Source of the DNA: CALDTK01 sp965213735
GTDB lineage: Bacteria > Bacteroidota > Bacteroidia > Chitinophagales > Saprospiraceae
DNA: 64,000 nt
Direction: 5' to 3'
Assembly: GCA_965213735.1 (NCBI GenBank)
Contig: CBDCAB010000005.1
Span: forward strand, 1,550,001-1,614,000
Positions 16,319 through 25,555 of this stretch are shown in pieces. The notes below the pieces were generated by a model. That model was not told the DNA's origin. It worked only from the letters and a program-made list of their open reading frames with translations, and ran no database searches. Position numbers and translations under genes: made by a program. Numbering within the stretch: the first letter of the stretch is position 1; each line of letters opens with the position of its first letter.

Positions 16319-18484
16319 ATGAAGTTTTTTTCTACTATCGTTTCGAGTTTAGCACTGCTGGTTTTGGCGCAAGCTGTACCTGCATTGAGCCAAAGTGCTG
16401 CTACTCAACCTGGCTGGCAACGCCTCGATGGCTTGGTAACATGTGTCGCTTCCGTAGCCGATGATCCCAGCACCTTCTTCATTGGCACAGGGGGCGACTT
16501 GGTGATGCGCACCACCGACGGCGGCGCCACGTGGACGGGAGGAGGCCTTAGACGCGAGGGCAGCATTCTCGGCATAGCGGCACTCTCTGCGGATACCTTG
16601 CTAGCGGGCTCGAGTGCTGATAACTCAGCAGTGTATCGTTCTGTAGATGGAGGCACCACCTGGACCCGCCTCACCTTCCCTGTGCAGTCATTCCTGATGC
16701 GGGTGCAACATATTGGTGGTCGAGCAGCACTTCTCGGACAAACGAGCGGAGGCTACCTCATCACGCGCGACGCCGGTGAGAGCATCGATACCCTTCTGCG
16801 CGCTGGCACCTTGCTGACAGCTGGTGATGGGAGTATCGTGCAACTCACTGCGAAAAATACGGGAGCTGTATATCGGTCTGATGATCTCGGGCTCAGCTGG
16901 CAACTCGTCGCTGCGACACCTAGCACCACCGGAACGATGCCGCGCTACTCCAACGGGCAGAGCTATTTTATTGCCGATGCCAATCGCATTGCCATCGCCG
17001 AGGGCAGAGAGTCTACAGTGGTGGTAAGCAATGATGGTGGGGCCACCTGGGTGGGTACCGAACTCCCTGGTCGCGACGTGAGGTCGCTGGCCTGGCTGAG
17101 CAACACTGAGCTGCTTAGTATCGACGTCACGCGCGGTGCCGCTCGTAGTATGGATGGGGGAGCTACCTGGGCAGATGCAACGAGTTCCCTGCCCACAGCT
17201 GATGATTTTCGCTCAGCAAATGTCTTTATCGGCGCTCTTCCTGGCGGCACGGCGGTGTATGCTCGCGCTAATTCACTCTATGTGTATGATGGGAATAGTT
17301 GGACTCTGCGGCGTTTGCTACTTCCAGCGGAAAATTTTCGACGTTTGAGTCCAGCGGGTCAAGGACAGGTCTTCAGCTACTGGGCCAACACGCAGTTTCA
17401 GCAACTCAGCGGCAATTACGGCTCTAGCAACGGCGGCATTACGTGGGAGGCACTGCCCAACAGTGATGGCCGGATTGATTATGCTGTGGGCGTAGATACC
17501 GTGCTCGCCGTAGCAGGCGCGCGCCTTACTCGAAGCACCGACGGCGGTCAAACGTATGCAGAAGTAGCCAATACGGGCTCGGGCTTTAGTCCTTTTCATC
17601 GGGTGTTTGCCGACGGTGCCGGAACAATCTACGCCGCGTCTTCTTCGAGGCTGTTTGCATCTGTTGATAGAGGTGCTTCTTGGACAGCCTTACAAGCTCC
17701 TGGAGCTCTATTTTCTCAAGGTGTCATCAGTGCTTTTGCCAATCCGGATGGCCTTATCGTCATTAGTACTCCAGCCGGTTCTGTGGCCAATCAGTCGCTG
17801 ATTCTCGTGAGTCGAGATGGTGGGGTGACGTTTAATATAGTTGATGCGCCGCCAAATAATGGTGCGGGTGGTGTGCTTGCCCTCACCCCCGATGGCACCT
17901 TGTTCGTGGAGCCAAAATGGATGAGTCAAGATGTTGGGACGACGCTCGAGGATCTAACGAGTGTGGCCAATTTGCCTAATGGCACCTACGATTATGTGGG
18001 TTTTCGCGACAGCGATATTGGCTTGTTTAGCGACTTTCGTGGTGCAGCCTTTGCGACCTACGATGGTGGCCAAAGCTGGCAAGGCAATGTCACCGGCACC
18101 TACACCGGATTTGCCGTCAACAGCAATGTGATGGCCTTTCACAGCCCCGATGAAGGCTATTCTGCGGGGCTGGCTTTACACCGTTACCAGGAGGTGGTGC
18201 CAGAGGAGGTGATGCTACCGCTTACTGGCTCTTCCAGCTTACGCCAAAACCTATCCGCGACCCAACTTCGATTTTCTCCCAACCCTATTGCGGCTGGCGG
18301 TAGGGTGCATTTTTCTGATCAAAGCTTAACTCTGGATGTGAAGGTGTTCAGCGTCGACGGCAGGCTTCAGGGTTCCTTTCATGTGCAGCGAGGGCAGGGC
18401 ACGCTTCCGCAAAACCTACCACACGGGCTTTACCTCTTGCAAACACGTGAAGGGAGTGTGGGTCGCGTAGTGGTGCAGGATTAG
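16319..18484 (+). CDS. Secreted beta-propeller (BNR/Ycf48-like) protein with T9SS sorting domain
   Basis: 721 residues. A signal peptide (MKFFSTIVSSLALLVLAQAV) leads into a long repeat region. Asp-box motifs of the form S-x-D-G-G-x-T-W occur many times (for example TTDGGATWT, SVDGGTTWT, SNDGGATWV, STDGGQTYA, SRDGGVTF), indicating a sialidase/Ycf48-type propeller. The C-terminal ~75 residues are a type IX sorting domain (RFSPNPIAAGG...GLYLLQTREGSVGRVVVQD). Exported to the cell surface or medium; ligand unknown. The ATG at 16319 is preferred over a TTG six codons upstream. Confidence 0.85.
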   Translation: MKFFSTIVSSLALLVLAQAVPALSQSAATQPGWQRLDGLVTCVASVADDPSTFFIGTGGDLVMRTTDGGATWTGGGLRREGSILGIAALSADTLLAGSSADNSAVYRSVDGGTTWTRLTFPVQSFLMRVQHIGGRAALLGQTSGGYLITRDAGESIDTLLRAGTLLTAGDGSIVQLTAKNTGAVYRSDDLGLSWQLVAATPSTTGTMPRYSNGQSYFIADANRIAIAEGRESTVVVSNDGGATWVGTELPGRDVRSLAWLSNTELLSIDVTRGAARSMDGGATWADATSSLPTADDFRSANVFIGALPGGTAVYARANSLYVYDGNSWTLRRLLLPAENFRRLSPAGQGQVFSYWANTQFQQLSGNYGSSNGGITWEALPNSDGRIDYAVGVDTVLAVAGARLTRSTDGGQTYAEVANTGSGFSPFHRVFADGAGTIYAASSSRLFASVDRGASWTALQAPGALFSQGVISAFANPDGLIVISTPAGSVANQSLILVSRDGGVTFNIVDAPPNNGAGGVLALTPDGTLFVEPKWMSQDVGTTLEDLTSVANLPNGTYDYVGFRDSDIGLFSDFRGAAFATYDGGQSWQGNVTGTYTGFAVNSNVMAFHSPDEGYSAGLALHRYQEVVPEEVMLPLTGSSSLRQNLSATQLRFSPNPIAAGGRVHFSDQSLTLDVKVFSVDGRLQGSFHVQRGQGTLPQNLPHGLYLLQTREGSVGRVVVQD

Positions 18485-18511
18485 CCTCTCACCTTGCCGT
18501 AAGTTTACGGC

Positions 18512-19768
18512 ATGGAGGAAATCATCACAGCTTTTGATTATCCCTATGCCTGGCGAGCGCTTGCAGCGAGCGTGATGGTTGGCTTGATGTGCGGCGCACT
18601 GGGCTGCTTCATTGTCTTGCGCAACATGTCGATGTTTGGCGATGCTTTAAGTCATGCTATTCTTCCTGGAGTCGTGGTCGCATTTATGGTCGTGGGTGGT
18701 TACTCGGCGCTGGGCTTTTTTCTAGGATCGGTCGGTGCGGGCTTGCTAACTGCGGTAGTCATTACCTGGATTCAGCAGCGTGTAGCGACAAAAAATGATG
18801 CGGCCATAGGGATCGTCTTCACCACCATGTTTGCGATTGGGGTGATGGGTATTTCCTGGCTGTCGAAAAATGAGCACGCCCACATCGACCTCAAGGACTT
18901 TCTCTTCGGCAATGTGCTTGGTGTGTCGGATACAGACTTGGTGCTCACGGGCATGATCTGCCTGTATGTGTTGACGGCGATTTACGTGTTCTACCGTCCG
19001 CTTTTTGCGACCACTTTTCAGCCGGTGATAGCGCGCACGATGGGGATCAACACGAAATTGGTGCATTACTTTTTGATGCTGCTGCTCTCCTTTGCAGTTG
19101 TGGCCGCGCTGCAAACGGTTGGGGTAATTTTGGTGGTAGCGATGCTGATCACACCGGCGGCCACGGGCTTGCTGCTGTCTAGGCGCTTACCAGTTGTTTT
19201 GGCGCTTGCTTCGGCGGCGGGGGTGCTGGCGGCAGTATTGGGTTTGGCTATGGCCTTCGCTTTCAAGACGACTCCCGGTCCGGCCATGGCGGTGATGGCC
19301 AGCTTTATCTATGCGCTTGCTGTATTTTTTGCTCCTGAGCGAGGTCTGGTCTTTCGCTACTTCCGTAAGCGAACGCGTGAGCGACGGGTGCAACTCGAGG
19401 ATGTACTTAAGCAGGGCACACGTCTCGAGCGCACTGGTGAGCTGTCGGTAGTCAATTTAGCTGAGCGGACGGTGCTGTCGGCCAACATCATCCGCGCCCG
19501 ACTCAGTGAACTTGCCCGCAAAGAGCTGGTGGTGCTTAAGCCGCTCGGATTTACTCCCCAAGGCTTTACGGAGGCCGATCGGCTGGTGCGCGCTCACCGT
19601 TTGTACGAGACTTATCTCGTTGATCGACTTGGGCTCACTGAAGATCAAATTCACGATGAGGCTGAGCGCTTCGAGCACCTGCTCACCGAAGACATCCTCG
19701 ATGAGATGGATCGCGACCTTGGCTATCCTGAGCTTGATCCACACGGCTCACCGATACCGAAGCGGTAG
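18512..19768 (+). CDS. Metal ABC transporter permease fused to a DtxR-like repressor tail
   Basis: 418 residues. The first ~275 form an ABC-3 (ZnuB/MntB-type) permease with about eight membrane segments and the family motif around MSMFGDALSHAILPGV. After RKRTRERR the last ~130 residues are soluble and resemble the DtxR/MntR iron-dependent repressor family: a winged HTH (NIIRARLSELARKELVVLKP) and a metal-binding/dimerisation helix region (RAHRLYETYLVDRLGL, HDEAERFEHLLTEDILDEMD). Chlamydial YtgCR has the same architecture and releases its repressor by cleavage; whether that happens here is unknown. No ATPase or binding-protein gene is next to it. Confidence 0.85.
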   Translation: MEEIITAFDYPYAWRALAASVMVGLMCGALGCFIVLRNMSMFGDALSHAILPGVVVAFMVVGGYSALGFFLGSVGAGLLTAVVITWIQQRVATKNDAAIGIVFTTMFAIGVMGISWLSKNEHAHIDLKDFLFGNVLGVSDTDLVLTGMICLYVLTAIYVFYRPLFATTFQPVIARTMGINTKLVHYFLMLLLSFAVVAALQTVGVILVVAMLITPAATGLLLSRRLPVVLALASAAGVLAAVLGLAMAFAFKTTPGPAMAVMASFIYALAVFFAPERGLVFRYFRKRTRERRVQLEDVLKQGTRLERTGELSVVNLAERTVLSANIIRARLSELARKELVVLKPLGFTPQGFTEADRLVRAHRLYETYLVDRLGLTEDQIHDEAERFEHLLTEDILDEMDRDLGYPELDPHGSPIPKR

Positions 19769-19806
19769 TGGTGGGTGCTAGGTGCTAGGTGCTGGGAGCT
19801 GGGTGG
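19769..19806 (+). repeat. Short 7-bp repeat (gggtgct/aggtgct)
   Basis: Four to five imperfect copies of gggtgct, aggtgct or gggagct lie straight after the permease stop codon. The same heptamer fills 57724-57968. Confidence 0.6.
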
Positions 19807-19809
19807 AGA

Positions 19810-19839
19810 TTGAACTTAACTGCTATTCCGCTACATTTG
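19810..19839 (+). promoter_or_regulatory. Bacteroidota-type promoter
   Basis: TTG at 19810-19812, exactly 19 bases, then TACATTTG at 19832-19839, matching TTG-N19-TAnnTTTG. It points at the small membrane-protein gene starting at 19907. Confidence 0.6.
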
Positions 19840-19906
19840 TAAGGCGTGGCTGCCAAGCTCCAAAAGCGAGTAGGCACGCTGCGCTATGGGAGCGAGAACC
19901 AAACAT

Positions 19907-20338
19907 ATGAAACAGATTAAATCTTATTTCGAAGCGCAAGGATTGACTTGCTTCAAGTCAGGAGATACATTGCACGTAGAGTTAGGCTATAACTTATGGA
20001 TGATTATTGATGGTGGGGCCGGTAAATTTGTGCGCGTTAGGAATGAACTACGTGGATTTAATATGGTGAGTGGCTTGCTTCAACTGTCACTAGAAAGATC
20101 GCTGATTTACAATTCTTCGCTGTTGGTCTTTTACGCGCTGTATTCAATCTTTATCAACCTGTTTGAAGAGCTGTATCGCTTGCCTCTGGAGGTAATCATT
20201 TGTGCATGTACCATTGTAATTGCTTGGTACATCTTCTACTTTATGACCTTCTATCACCATAAAGCTGAAGTTAGTTCGATTATCAGCAAGCATAATAAGC
20301 TAATGGCGGCAGTGCCTGCCCGAGGGGAAATGGTGTAG
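19907..20338 (+). CDS. Small membrane protein of unknown function
   Basis: 143 residues from ATG 19907 (an ATG at 19886 would add seven). An N-terminal ~60-residue soluble part (KSYFEAQGLTCFKSGDTLHV) is followed by two membrane helices (about 70-95 and 100-122) and a short tail. No family recognised. It has its own good promoter and no obvious partner. Confidence 0.5.
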   Translation: MKQIKSYFEAQGLTCFKSGDTLHVELGYNLWMIIDGGAGKFVRVRNELRGFNMVSGLLQLSLERSLIYNSSLLVFYALYSIFINLFEELYRLPLEVIICACTIVIAWYIFYFMTFYHHKAEVSSIISKHNKLMAAVPARGEMV

Positions 20339-20436
20339 AGTGTCGGGAATGAAGCAAGTGCTTGGGGTGGGTTGGGGTTTGATTGAACATTTGATTGGGG
20401 TATTGATTCGAGTTAAGGAGTCGGAATGATTGTAGC

Positions 20437-20700
20437 GATAGGTCTACCCGGCGACCAGCGGGGATTGCGGGCGACCAGCGGCATCGAGGATGAATTCCCT
20501 GCGTTGAGATTCCGGGTAATCCCTACCCTCTGACAACGCCGCCGCTCTGCGGCTATGGCCGCGCGGCGGGAGGGGTGTGTGGTAGCCGCATGGCGGCGTC
20601 TGCGTAACATGGCAGGGGCCCCTGAGGTCACGAAGAGGGAGGATCTATGTCTAAGAAGAGCCCTGGCTTTACCCGGCGACCGGCTGCCCAGGTGGTGTTT
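20437..20700 (+). repeat. Dispersed repeat with embedded SD-ATG micro-ORF (copy 1)
   Basis: Bounded by direct copies of acccggcgacc (about 20446 and 20674). It includes a GC-rich inverted region (gccgccgctctgcggc) and a core at 20617-20660 shared with 26095-26138. In the core a strong ribosome-binding site (GGGAGGA) precedes ATGTCTAAG; the frame then runs 18 codons (MSKKSPGFTRRP...) to a stop. No larger gene lies in this stretch. Confidence 0.55.
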
Positions 20701-20701
20701 C

Positions 20702-21097
20702 TTAGGTAGACGGTGAGTCATCATCACCATTCGTAGGCTGCTCGTCTTCCTTTAGATCGGTAAACACCTCCCGCAGGCGGTACATCTCGTCGAGGGTATC
20801 GTCGAGGTAAAATTGCAACTCGGGTATGCGGCGTAAGTGCCTCCGCAGTCGAAAGCCAAGGCTCGACCTTACCCGCGGATATTCATCTTCGAGCTTGAGG
20901 ATTACGGCCTGCTTATCGTCCGTTCCGAAGACGCTGAGGTAGACGCGTGCAATGCCGAGGTCGGTGGTCATCTGCACCTCAGTAACGGTGACAAAGGCAT
21001 TGGCCCCGTAGATGTAGCTGCCTTCGTCGCGAAGAACTACGCTGATGTGCCTGCGCACGAGTTCTGCAACTTGTTCCTGTCGAATACTGGCTGCCAT
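20702..21097 (-). CDS. rbfA: Ribosome-binding factor A
   Basis: Helps mature the 30S subunit by binding near the 5' region of 16S rRNA. 131 residues from ATG 21097: MAASIRQEQVAELVRRHISV, then TDLGIARVYLSVFG and a conserved RRHLRRIPELQFYLDDTLDE, and an acidic tail. The frame extends 38 codons upstream, but those overlap the recG start and do not fit the family. Divergent from recG. Confidence 0.9.
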   Translation of the reverse strand: MAASIRQEQVAELVRRHISVVLRDEGSYIYGANAFVTVTEVQMTTDLGIARVYLSVFGTDDKQAVILKLEDEYPRVRSSLGFRLRRHLRRIPELQFYLDDTLDEMYRLREVFTDLKEDEQPTNGDDDSPST

Positions 21098-21170
21098 AGG
21101 GATACGAGTTGTCGCGATGAAAAGAACTACGTGTGCGAAGGTAGGGGATGAAAAATAGTTTCTTTGCCGC

Positions 21171-23288
21171 ATGCTGCCTGCATGGAAAGATTTTCTCGCC
21201 AAACCCATCACACTACTTCGTGGTGTAGGCGCTGATCGGGCACAGCTGTTTGCTGATGAACTCGGTGTTCGTACCCTGGGCGACCTGCTCTATTTACTTC
21301 CCCTGCGCTACGTCGATAAGACGCAGGTGACACCCATAGGACAACTCCGAGCAATCGTTTCAGGCGATGTATTTGTGCGGGGCATCCTCCGTAGAATTGA
21401 CCACATCGGCACGGGGGCCAAGCGCCGAGTAGTAGCTACACTACAAGATGATACAGGAAGTGTCGAACTCACCTGGTTTAGAGGGGGATACTATGCCGCA
21501 CGATCGCTGCAGGTGGGGCGAGCGTACTCTGCCTTTGGCAAACTCAACTTGTTTAAGGGGCGCGCCAGCATCCCGCACCCGGAAGTCAGTGAGCGTGCAG
21601 GAGCCAACGAAACCCTCGAGCCCATCTATCCGAGCACCGAAAAATTCAACGCCAAAGGCACCGACATGAAGTCCCGGCGCAGGATGGTACAAGCTATTCT
21701 TGGGCAACTCACGGAGCGTTTTCCTGGCGCTGAAGACACCTTGCCTACTTACTTGAGCGAACGCTACCGGCTAGTAAGTCATGCCACTGCACTACACGAC
21801 CTGCACTTCCCAGCTGATCATCCAGCAGCGCACGAAGCTACCCGCCGGATCAAATTCGAAGAGTTGTACCTCTTTCAGCTGCGACAACTCGAAGGCAAGT
21901 ACCGACACGATCGGGAAGTACGCGGGTTTCCTATAGGAGGTCCTGGCCAGATTTCGCAGAAGTTTATCAATGAAAAGTTGCCGTTTCAACTCACCGGTGC
22001 GCAACAACGGGTTTTGACGGAAGTAGAAAAAGACCTCGCCTCCGGCACCCACATGAACAGACTCATCCAAGGCGATGTGGGCTCTGGAAAAACTATTGTA
22101 GCCTTACTCACTATGCTGATGGCCATCGACCACGGCTACCAAACATGCATGATGGCGCCTACCCAAATCCTGGCGCAGCAACACTTCGATAGCCTGCACG
22201 AGCTACTCAAGGGCACAGGGGTTCAACTCGCGTTTTTAAGCGGCAACACCCCTGCGAAGAAACGCACCACCCTGCTCAAAGCCCTGCGCGAAGGGATGTT
22301 GCACATACTCGTGGGCACGCACGCCCTCATTGAAGATCCAGTAGAATTTCAACGACTCGGCCTAGCTGTTATCGACGAGCAGCACCGCTTTGGGGTGAAG
22401 CAACGGGCTAAACTGTGGCGCAAAAGTTCGCCCCACCCGCCGCACGTGCTGGTGATGACAGCGACGCCCATACCACGCACGCTCGCCCTCACCACGCACG
22501 CCGAACTCGATGTTTCAAAAATTGACGAGCTACCTCCAGGTCGCAAGCCCGTCACTACACGCCATGTCAAGGAAAAGAACCGCAGCGACGTGATCGAATG
22601 GATGCGCTCGGAAATTGCCAAAGGGCGCCAGGTCTATGTGGTGTACCCGCTGATTGAGGAGTCGGAAGTGATGGACGTGAAGAATATTATGACGGGTTAT
22701 GAGCGGATACAAGAGCGTTTTCCGGCGCCGAAATACCAAATCTCTATCGTGCACGGGCGGCTAAAACCCGCTGAAAAGGAGTTCGAGATGGATCGCTTCG
22801 TGCGAGGCGTGACCCAAATAATGGTAGCGACCACAGTCATTGAAGTGGGCGTGAATGTGCCCAATGCCAGTGTGATGGTCATTGAAAATGCCGAACGATT
22901 CGGGCTCAGTCAACTGCACCAGCTCCGGGGTAGGGTAGGGCGTGGGGCCGATCAGAGCTACTGCATCCTGATGACCGAGGGTAGACTCAGCGAAAGTGGG
23001 CGAGAACGCATGAAGATTATGACGGAGACCAATGATGGCTTTGTCATCGCTGAAAAGGACTTGCAGCTGCGGGGGTCTGGCGACATCGAAGGGCTGCGCC
23101 AAAGTGGCCAGATGCTCTTTAAGCTGGCGCAATTGCCAGAAGATGAGGTGATACTGGAGGTGGCTCACCAGGAAGTGACGAGTTTGCTGGAGGAAGATCC
23201 GGTGCTGGCGATGGAAAAGCATCGCGGCTTGCGGGAGCATATGCGGGTGATTGGCGAGACGCGCAAAGCATGGACGCAGATCAGCTGA
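21171..23288 (+). CDS. recG: ATP-dependent DNA helicase RecG
   Basis: Remodels stalled forks and Holliday junctions. 705 residues. The N-terminal wedge/OB domain includes GVGADRAQLFADELGVRTLG and VRGILRRI. The helicase core has motif I QGDVGSGKT, motif II as DEQH in VIDEQHRFGVKQRAKL (the RecG form), TATPIPRTLALT, and motifs V-VI in ATTVIEVGVNVPNA and QLRGRVGRG. Length is normal. The L25 gene starts 79 bp after the stop and has its own likely promoter. Confidence 0.96.
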   Translation: MLPAWKDFLAKPITLLRGVGADRAQLFADELGVRTLGDLLYLLPLRYVDKTQVTPIGQLRAIVSGDVFVRGILRRIDHIGTGAKRRVVATLQDDTGSVELTWFRGGYYAARSLQVGRAYSAFGKLNLFKGRASIPHPEVSERAGANETLEPIYPSTEKFNAKGTDMKSRRRMVQAILGQLTERFPGAEDTLPTYLSERYRLVSHATALHDLHFPADHPAAHEATRRIKFEELYLFQLRQLEGKYRHDREVRGFPIGGPGQISQKFINEKLPFQLTGAQQRVLTEVEKDLASGTHMNRLIQGDVGSGKTIVALLTMLMAIDHGYQTCMMAPTQILAQQHFDSLHELLKGTGVQLAFLSGNTPAKKRTTLLKALREGMLHILVGTHALIEDPVEFQRLGLAVIDEQHRFGVKQRAKLWRKSSPHPPHVLVMTATPIPRTLALTTHAELDVSKIDELPPGRKPVTTRHVKEKNRSDVIEWMRSEIAKGRQVYVVYPLIEESEVMDVKNIMTGYERIQERFPAPKYQISIVHGRLKPAEKEFEMDRFVRGVTQIMVATTVIEVGVNVPNASVMVIENAERFGLSQLHQLRGRVGRGADQSYCILMTEGRLSESGRERMKIMTETNDGFVIAEKDLQLRGSGDIEGLRQSGQMLFKLAQLPEDEVILEVAHQEVTSLLEEDPVLAMEKHRGLREHMRVIGETRKAWTQIS

Positions 23289-23333
23289 GGCGGGTTGCAA
23301 AAAGTTAGCGCTGGAAGTATCAGTGAATTGGGC

Positions 23334-23341
23334 TACATTTG
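23334..23341 (+). promoter_or_regulatory. Likely -7 element for the L25 gene
   Basis: TACATTTG fits TAnnTTTG and lies 26 bp before the ATG at 23368. The -33 TTG is not well placed. Confidence 0.4.
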
Positions 23342-23367
23342 CGCTCCGATTTCAAAACCGGCTGGAG

Positions 23368-24015
23368 ATGAATACCTTCCAACTTAGCGGCGTGGCCCGC
23401 ACCGATGTAGGCAAGAAAGCCACTAAGGCAGATCGCCTTGCAGGTCGCATTCCCTGCGTAATTTATGGTCGCGAAGGTGCTTCGCACTTTACGGTGGCGC
23501 CCAGCGATGTGCGTAGACTCGTCTTTACTCCTACATTCAATGTAGTCGATCTCAACATCAATGGCACCGATTCGCGCGCCATTCTCAAGGATGTGCAGTA
23601 TCACCCTACCACTGATGAGATCATCCACATCGACTTCCTCCTGCTCGAGGAGGGGCATCCAGTCAAAGCTGCTATTCCACTGCGCACTGTAGGCGTAAGT
23701 CCTGGTGTAAAAGGTGGCGGTCGTTTGGTGCAAAGTGTGCGCACTATCAAGGTGAAGTCGCTGCCGGATAAGTTGGTTGATGAGCTTTTCGTAGACATCA
23801 GCAAGCTGGAGTTGGGCGAGGCTATTCGGGTGCGCGATATCCAGGTTCCTGAGGGCGTCCAGATTATGACCAACAGTGCTGTGCCGGTTGCACTCGTCGA
23901 AATTCCACGTGCTCTTCGTTCGGCTGCTACGGCTGCGGCTAAGGATGGCACTGCTGTGGCTGAGGGCGAAGAAGGTGAGGTCGACGCTGAAGCGGAGACT
24001 GAGGCTGAAGCGTAG
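23368..24015 (+). CDS. rplY: 50S ribosomal protein L25 (CTC-type)
   Basis: Binds 5S rRNA in the large ribosomal subunit. 215 residues from ATG 23368: N-terminal L25 domain (about 1-95; GKKATKADRLAGRIPCVIYG) and the C-terminal TL5/CTC beta domain (PLRTVGVSPGVKGGGRLVQS). An Ala/Glu-rich acidic tail of ~25 residues ends the protein, as in other members. The frame upstream of the ATG overlaps recG and is not family-like. Confidence 0.93.
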   Translation: MNTFQLSGVARTDVGKKATKADRLAGRIPCVIYGREGASHFTVAPSDVRRLVFTPTFNVVDLNINGTDSRAILKDVQYHPTTDEIIHIDFLLLEEGHPVKAAIPLRTVGVSPGVKGGGRLVQSVRTIKVKSLPDKLVDELFVDISKLELGEAIRVRDIQVPEGVQIMTNSAVPVALVEIPRALRSAATAAAKDGTAVAEGEEGEVDAEAETEAEA

Positions 24016-24036
24016 CACATTCCTTCCAATTTTGAG

Positions 24037-24834
24037 ATGATGTCTGCTAGCTCTCCACTTCGGGTTTCGCTGGTGCAGACCTCTTTGGTATGGGAGAATC
24101 CTACTGCCAATTTTAAGCAGCTAAGTCAGGTGCTCGCTCCTCTTGCGGGGAGTGATCTCATCATTTTGCCCGAAGCATTTTCGACGGGATTTACGATGAA
24201 TGGACGAGCTTTAGGGGCAGGCGTGGGCGAGCAGAGCTTGGCGTTTTTGCAAAAGCAAGCTGCCGAGTTAGATTCGGCTATTTGCGGCAGCACATTTTAT
24301 CATGAGCAGGAAGATTCAGTCGTTAATAAGTGTATTTTTGTTACGCCTTCCGGCAAAACGGATCATTACCACAAGCGTCACCGCTTCACCTTAGCTGGCG
24401 AGCATAAAGCTTACGGCCCAGGTCATGATCGGCCGGTAATTGTGGAGTATAAAGGATGGCGCATTCTATTGCAGGTTTGTTATGATTTACGGTTCCCTGT
24501 TTTTTCTCGAAACCGTGCTGGTGATGCTAGCTATGATATGGCTATTTATATTGCTAATTGGCCAGCCAAGCGGCGCGAGCATTGGCGCACTTTATTAAGG
24601 GCACGTGCGATTGAAAATCAGGCTTATGTGGTCGGAGTAAATATTATCGGTGAGGATGGTACAGGTCTGGCCTATGCAGGGGATTCTATGGTTATAGATC
24701 CGCTCGGTGCTATAGAAATTGATTTAGCGGCTGCGCAAACGGCTGTTACGCTTTCGCTAAAACACGAGAAGGTGCGAGCGACGCGTGAGGCACTCCCTTT
24801 TTTGAAGGATGGAGATGATTTTAGGTTGGTTTGA
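24037..24834 (+). CDS. Carbon-nitrogen hydrolase, omega-amidase-like (YafV/Nit2 type)
   Basis: 265 residues, full-length nitrilase fold. The catalytic triad is visible: Glu46 (LPEAFSTGFTM), Lys113 (YHKRHRF) and Cys148 (LLQVCYDLRFPVFSRN). The sequence around the triad is closest to YafV/Nit2 omega-amidases, which hydrolyse alpha-ketoglutaramate and alpha-ketosuccinamate left by glutamine and asparagine transaminases. It follows the L25 gene by 21 bp. Substrate is by family resemblance. Confidence 0.85.
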   Translation: MMSASSPLRVSLVQTSLVWENPTANFKQLSQVLAPLAGSDLIILPEAFSTGFTMNGRALGAGVGEQSLAFLQKQAAELDSAICGSTFYHEQEDSVVNKCIFVTPSGKTDHYHKRHRFTLAGEHKAYGPGHDRPVIVEYKGWRILLQVCYDLRFPVFSRNRAGDASYDMAIYIANWPAKRREHWRTLLRARAIENQAYVVGVNIIGEDGTGLAYAGDSMVIDPLGAIEIDLAAAQTAVTLSLKHEKVRATREALPFLKDGDDFRLV

Positions 24835-24892
24835 GGATTGGGGGGATGCAGCCACCCTACCTTCCGCGGACGCTCGACTGCTTAAATATATA

Positions 24893-25400
24893 TCCGCTCC
24901 ACCCCACTCAGACGCCCCACTGCTTAAGTATATCCGCTCCACCCCACTCGGACGCCCCACTAACTCCCCAAGGGGAGAACCAGTCCGAGTGGGGTGGAGC
25001 TGGTTGTTAGGTAATATAATCTGGAGTTGAAGATAAACAGTAAAAACTGTTTGACTTTACTGTACTAAGTTTTCGGGTGGCGAAGATGAGTTTAAATTTA
25101 ATTTTGTGTTGCCGCTCCTCCCTACTCGGACTCCCCACTGCTTAAGTATATATCCGCTCCACCCCACTCGGACGCCCCACTAACTCCCCAAGGGGAGAAC
25201 CAGTCCGAGTGGGGTGGAGCTGGTTGTTAGGTAGTATAAACTGGAGTTGAAGATAAACAATAAAAGCTGTTTGATTTTACTGTACTATGTTTTCGGGTGG
25301 CGAAGATGAGTTTAAATTTTAATTTGTGTTGCCGCTCCACCCCACTCGGACGCCCCACTAACTCCCCAAGGGGAGAACCGGCCCGAGTGGGGTGGAGCTG
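24893..25400 (+). repeat. Array of three long perfect or near-perfect hairpins
   Basis: Hairpins at 24936-25000, 25156-25220 and 25334-25398. Each has an 18-bp arm, gctccaccccactcggac, paired with gtccgagtggggtggagc, and an inner palindrome ctccccaaggggag. The third has one arm mismatch. Between them an AT-rich spacer of about 110-155 bp (with gataaacagtaaaaactg and ttttcgggtggcgaagatg) is also repeated. Two partial left arms precede units 1 and 2. No reading frame spans it convincingly; 25401-25555 is empty. Confidence 0.85.
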
Positions 25401-25555
25401 GTTGTAGAAGTAAAGATTTTGAGGCAAAGGATATAAAAGATTCAGGGAATTTTACCAAGCGCAGAATATCTTATTCGAATTGGAACTCTGACAAGCGTTT
25501 ATTGATGAGCCACTTTGTAAGCTATCGGATGATAAGTTAGTTCTTGCCACACATT

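Noticed and set aside
23320..24110. Two long minus-strand frames opposite the L25 gene
   Set aside because: Shadows of the L25 coding frame; no motifs.
24893..25400. Possible CRISPR array
   Set aside because: Repeats are long palindromes with repeated, not unique, spacers at 178-220 bp, and no cas genes are near.
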